DNA from: Flavitalea plasmicola | GTDB taxonomy: Bacteria; Bacteroidota; Bacteroidia; Chitinophagales; Chitinophagaceae | Assembly: GCF_030546645.1 (NCBI RefSeq) | Contig: NZ_JAUOTO010000006.1 | Span: forward strand, 248,001 to 312,000 | DNA length: 64,000 nt | Reading direction: 5' to 3' | Shown here: positions 61,149 through 64,000 of the stretch, one piece after another | Numbering within the stretch: the first letter of the stretch is position 1 | Layout: each line of letters opens with the position of its first letter | Made by a program: the position numbers and the translations under genes | Notes under the pieces: generated by a model | Database searches by the model: none | Seen by the model: only the letters and a program-made list of their open reading frames with translations | Told to the model about the DNA's origin: nothing

Positions 61149-62268
61149 AAGAGCTATATATGAACAAATTATAAAAAACCTGTTCAAAGGTAAGGCTATC
61201 ATAATAACAGGGCCCAGGCAGGTTGGTAAAACCACCCTTCTGCAAGCTATCATGAAGGAATCAAAAAGTAAGGTGCTTTACTTAAATTGTGATGAACCCG
61301 ATATCCGGCCAATGTTGGAAAATGCCAGCTCTACTTCTTTGAAAGCCTTGATCGGAGATAACGCCTTAATATTAATAGATGAAGCCCAAAGAGTTAAAAA
61401 TATTGGGCTCACATTAAAGCTTCTGGTTGATAACTTCAAAGAAATACAAATAATAGCCACGGGCTCATCCGCCCTGGAACTGGCAAATGAAATAAACGAG
61501 CCTTTAACCGGACGAAAACGCGAATATCATCTATACCCGTTCTCTACAGCAGAAATGACGGCAAATACTTCCGTCTTACAGGAAACGAGGCTACTGGAAC
61601 AGCGTATGATATATGGCTTTTATCCTGACATCGTTAATTCACCGGCAGAAGCCCAGGCGAACCTGCTGGATCTTGGCAATAACTATCTGTATAAAGATGT
61701 TCTTTCATTACAAGATGTGAGAAAACCGGCTTTATTAGAAAGGTTGCTGGTCGTACTTGCTTTACAAATAGGAAATGAGATCTCCTATACCGAAATTGGC
61801 CAAACCATAGGTACAGACAATAAGACAATTGACCGGTATGTCGAACTGCTGGAAAAATGCTTTGTGGTTTTTCAATTGGGAGGATTCAGCCGCAATCTTC
61901 GCAACGAAATCAAAAAAGGCAAAAAGATATATTTCTACGACAACGGGATAAGAAATGCGATCATAAAAAATTTTTCTCCGTTATCCCTGCGGCAGGATAT
62001 AGGTGCATTGTGGGAAAACTTTTTGGTAAGTGAAAGAAAAAAAGCCAACCATTATGCCAATCATTATGTGAACAGTTATTTTTGGCGTACGCATCAACAA
62101 CAAGAGATTGATATGATCGAAGAAACGGGAGGTAAATTGTATGCGTGGGAGTTTAAATGGAACGAAAAGGCGAAAGTGAAAATCCCGGCTTCGTTTCTTG
62201 AAGCCTACCCTGGAAGTATAACAGGAACAGTAAACCGACAGAATTATATGGATTTTTTGAATTTTTAG
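61141..62268 (+). CDS. AAA+ ATPase with DUF4143 C-terminal domain, second copy
   Basis: The start is most likely TTG 61141 (375 residues, VKRAIYEQIIKNL), as relatives begin just before KRxIY; TTG 61120 (382 residues) is the alternative, and no in-frame ATG is near. Walker A GPRQVGKTT, Walker B LILIDEAQ, then DUF4143 (GRKREYHLYPFS, IGTDNKTIDRYVELLEKC) and a nuclease-like QEIDMIEETGGKLYAWEFKW. It is AT-rich and unlike the 16.8-kb ATPase except in fold. Function of the family is unsettled. Confidence 0.85.
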   Translation: MVKRAIYEQIIKNLFKGKAIIITGPRQVGKTTLLQAIMKESKSKVLYLNCDEPDIRPMLENASSTSLKALIGDNALILIDEAQRVKNIGLTLKLLVDNFKEIQIIATGSSALELANEINEPLTGRKREYHLYPFSTAEMTANTSVLQETRLLEQRMIYGFYPDIVNSPAEAQANLLDLGNNYLYKDVLSLQDVRKPALLERLLVVLALQIGNEISYTEIGQTIGTDNKTIDRYVELLEKCFVVFQLGGFSRNLRNEIKKGKKIYFYDNGIRNAIIKNFSPLSLRQDIGALWENFLVSERKKANHYANHYVNSYFWRTHQQQEIDMIEETGGKLYAWEFKWNEKAKVKIPASFLEAYPGSITGTVNRQNYMDFLNF

Positions 62269-62373
62269 GTAAAGCTCCAATCCTTGGTGGCTCGGAAATA
62301 AGGGGAGCTTACATTAGCAGATTTACAGGCTTTTAACGGTATTTCAGGTTAATGACGTCCATGCCGGTCTTTT

Positions 62374-62498
62374 TTACACAATTATTTTGTATCCTTTGCC
62401 ATGCACATTCACCATCTTAACAGACGGATCAGCGCTTAATCTCTTCCTCAGTTTAAAGATCAAAATATCCACGTTACAAGTGATCTCACGCTTCAATG
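62374..62498 (-). pseudogene. Fragment of an OmpR-type winged-helix DNA-binding domain
   Basis: A frame without start encodes LKREITCNVDILIFKLRKRL, then SADPSVKMVNVHGKGYKIIV and stops at 62374-62376. This is the typical end of an OmpR/PhoB response regulator (VDxxIxxLRKKL...GxGYKL). It overlaps the last 13 bases of the HxlR gene, so the rest was lost when the HxlR gene arrived or by deletion. Confidence 0.65.
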
Positions 62499-62827
62499 CG
62501 ACTCAATGCCATTTGCTTCTCACCCCAGGCTCGCATTTGCCTGATGAAGGGGATTAATTCTTTTCCTGTAGTGGTAAGTGTATATTCAACTCTTGGCGGT
62601 ACTTCCAAATAAACCTTTCTTGCAATAAGTTCATCAACTTCCAACTCTTTTAATGTTTGAGTAAGCATTTTTGGCGAGATTCCCACTACAGCTCTTTTTA
62701 ATTCTCCATATCGCAAAAAGCCATCTTTAAGGACCCATAAAATTCTGCCTTTATACTTTCCCCCTATTCGTTGAAATGCATAGTCAACAGCACAATGTGG
62801 TAGTCTGGTTTTTTTCTTCACTTTCAT
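62486..62827 (-). CDS. HxlR-family winged-helix regulator
   Basis: A 113-residue protein: CAVDYAFQRIGGKYKGRILWVL, RYGELKRAVVGISPKMLTQTLKELEVDELI and VEYTLTTTGKELIPFI, the HxlR pattern. The usual early Cys is present (HCAVDY). It is divergent from the CPBP gene and may regulate it; the shared 103-base gap contains GATAATCAGCATTAGTATAG with weak dyads only. Confidence 0.88.
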   Translation of the reverse strand: MKVKKKTRLPHCAVDYAFQRIGGKYKGRILWVLKDGFLRYGELKRAVVGISPKMLTQTLKELEVDELIARKVYLEVPPRVEYTLTTTGKELIPFIRQMRAWGEKQMALSRIEA

Positions 62828-62930
62828 AAAATTTTATTGATTGATAATCAGCATTAGTATAGTATTGGTGTGTAGGATACAAATAGGTATGTACTTGCTA
62901 TAAAGATATTATATTCTTTTGTTTGCAGAA

Positions 62931-63803
62931 ATGAATATGAACAAGCCATTTAAGAAACTCCTCTATTTCCCGGTAACAAAAATTATTTTGAGTACAGCAA
63001 TCTGTTTTGCAATGCTGGTAGGAGTCCAGAACTTTATTTCCAAACCTGTTTTTTACGCTATCATACCTGCAAAATATATTGCAGACACAATGGTAAATTA
63101 TGTTTCTGTAGCTGTTCTTTTGGTAAGCTATTTCTATGTGTTCAGGGTTTATGAAAAAAGGGAAATCAAGGAGCTTTCAACCAAAAAATTACCGGCAGAA
63201 CTGTTCGGGGGGTTTATTTTTGGCTTTTCAGTATTGTCGGTAGTGATGTTGATTCTGTATGTATTGGGGTACTATTCAATAATAAGCATTTCGAACTTTT
63301 CTTATCTATTGGCTCCATTTTCGTTGTTAGTAGTTGCGGCATTGATCGAGGAAATTTTTGACAGGTTAATTATTTATAGAATTCTTGAAGACTGGATGGG
63401 AACCTATTGGGCATTATTGCTTATGTCAATACTATTTATGATAGAGCATTTAGCAAATGACAATATTTCAGTATTATCTATTTTCTTGATTTTGAGTTTT
63501 GGGTTTGCTCATGGGACAATGTACCTCTACACAAAACGGTTATGGCTTCCGTTCGCTTTTCATCTGGGTTGGAATTTTGCTCAACCTTTTTATGGCTCAA
63601 ATTTGTCTGGTATAGAAGATATCGGTACAATAATTAAAGCCAGCTATGAAGGCCCGGAATTACTTATCGGCAGTCGTTTCGGCATTGAAGATTCAGTTCT
63701 TTCTATACTTTTTATATCGATCATAGGTATCGTGTTCTTGCAACTTTCCAGGAAAGAAGGAAAAATTATAAGAAGAAAAAAAAGCCATAGCAAATCCATA
63801 TAA
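62931..63803 (+). CDS. CPBP-family intramembrane metalloprotease
   Basis: A 290-residue membrane protein from ATG 62931 (a TTG at 62919 adds four residues). About eight helices. The CPBP motifs are EEIFDRLIIYR (motif 1, EExxxR), FMIEHLAN (FxxxH) and HLGWNFAQP (HxxxN). These Abi/CAAX-like proteases cleave or process membrane peptides and often serve in self-immunity to bacteriocins. It is divergent from the HxlR regulator. It is AT-rich like its surroundings. Confidence 0.85.
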   Translation: MNMNKPFKKLLYFPVTKIILSTAICFAMLVGVQNFISKPVFYAIIPAKYIADTMVNYVSVAVLLVSYFYVFRVYEKREIKELSTKKLPAELFGGFIFGFSVLSVVMLILYVLGYYSIISISNFSYLLAPFSLLVVAALIEEIFDRLIIYRILEDWMGTYWALLLMSILFMIEHLANDNISVLSIFLILSFGFAHGTMYLYTKRLWLPFAFHLGWNFAQPFYGSNLSGIEDIGTIIKASYEGPELLIGSRFGIEDSVLSILFISIIGIVFLQLSRKEGKIIRRKKSHSKSI

Positions 63804-63910
63804 CCAAGCGATCCGCAGGTATACAAACAATTACCGGTGCGATCTAAAGCCTTGCCTTTATGTTTAATTAGTTCTTTCAAACACTTCCCCCAAAATCTGC
63901 TGGCAAATTG

Positions 63911-63968
63911 CTGGCAAAAACGAAAAAAGTCGCCGAAGCGACTTTTAAACTTGTTGATACCCAAGCTC
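63911..63968. repeat. Hairpin-plus-core repeat element, copy D, with terminator
   Basis: TTGCTGGCAAAAACGAAAA then the hairpin AAAAGTCGC/GCGACTTTT (63925-63946, loop CGAA), TTTAAACTTGTTGATACCC and AAGCTCCCCCTGCTGGGG. It aligns with copy A over about 60 bases, including TACTGGCAAAAATGATAAA before the hairpin. The hairpin can end transcription from the CPBP gene or from the opposite side. Confidence 0.55.
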
Positions 63969-64000
63969 CCCCTGCTGGGGAAGTAATATATTTAATAATC

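Overview
The window looks like a chromosome segment of a soil or plant-associated Bacteroidota, most likely Chitinophagaceae (Chitinophaga/Niastella-like). The reasons are type IX secretion C-terminal sorting domains on large glycan-degrading enzymes, an ECF sigma/FecR/SusC/SusD locus, DUF5916, LytTR systems, many Cys-lipoboxes, TAnnTTTG-type promoters and almost no Shine-Dalgarno sequences. No rRNA, intact tRNA, CRISPR array, complete IS element or phage was found.

Layout. 0-6.2 kb: a GH2 exo-glucosaminidase-like enzyme, a rifampicin phosphotransferase (rph) and a group II truncated haemoglobin. 6.2-15.3 kb: a type IX-secreted chitin locus with a modular metalloprotease, a GH18 chitinase with two CBM6 domains, and a divergent dual-GH18 chitinase of the Flavobacterium johnsoniae ChiA type. 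15.7-27.7 kb: an L,D-transpeptidase, a DUF4143 ATPase behind a 32-bp repeat array, a DUF5916 outer-membrane protein, a LytS/LytTR pair, two FAD oxidoreductases (one with a Rieske domain), an M20 amidohydrolase and a zinc-ribbon gene broken by, or using, a -1 frameshift. 27.8-31.7 kb: a two-component operon and its probable target genes, linked by three copies of a 7-2-7 inverted heptamer. 31.8-41.6 kb: a polysaccharide/nutrient uptake locus (ECF sigma, FecR, STN-containing SusC, SusD, two surface lipoproteins) with no hydrolase of its own. 41.7-44.2 kb: an operon of macro domain, SPFH protein and NAD-kinase-like protein behind a near-perfect dyad. 44.3-56.6 kb: mixed metabolic and surface genes, a GH28-like enzyme, hipBA, a TlpA-like thioredoxin protein, and an SDR/DGPF/ECF42-type sigma operon. 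56.8-64 kb: AT-rich accessory DNA with small orphan genes, gene fragments, a frameshifted gene, a second DUF4143 ATPase with its own 32-bp array, HxlR and CPBP genes, all punctuated by related hairpin elements.

Most interesting: (1) both DUF4143 ATPase genes, far apart and unlike in sequence, are preceded by imperfect tandem repeats of exactly 32 bp that run into the start of the gene; (2) the macro/SPFH/NAD-kinase-like operon, which suggests an NAD/ADP-ribose-linked membrane system; (3) a NarL-type regulon readable from operator geometry; (4) a zinc-ribbon gene whose first Cys pair can only be translated through a T TTT TTA slippery heptamer. Functions are assigned from motifs read by eye; no database search was run.
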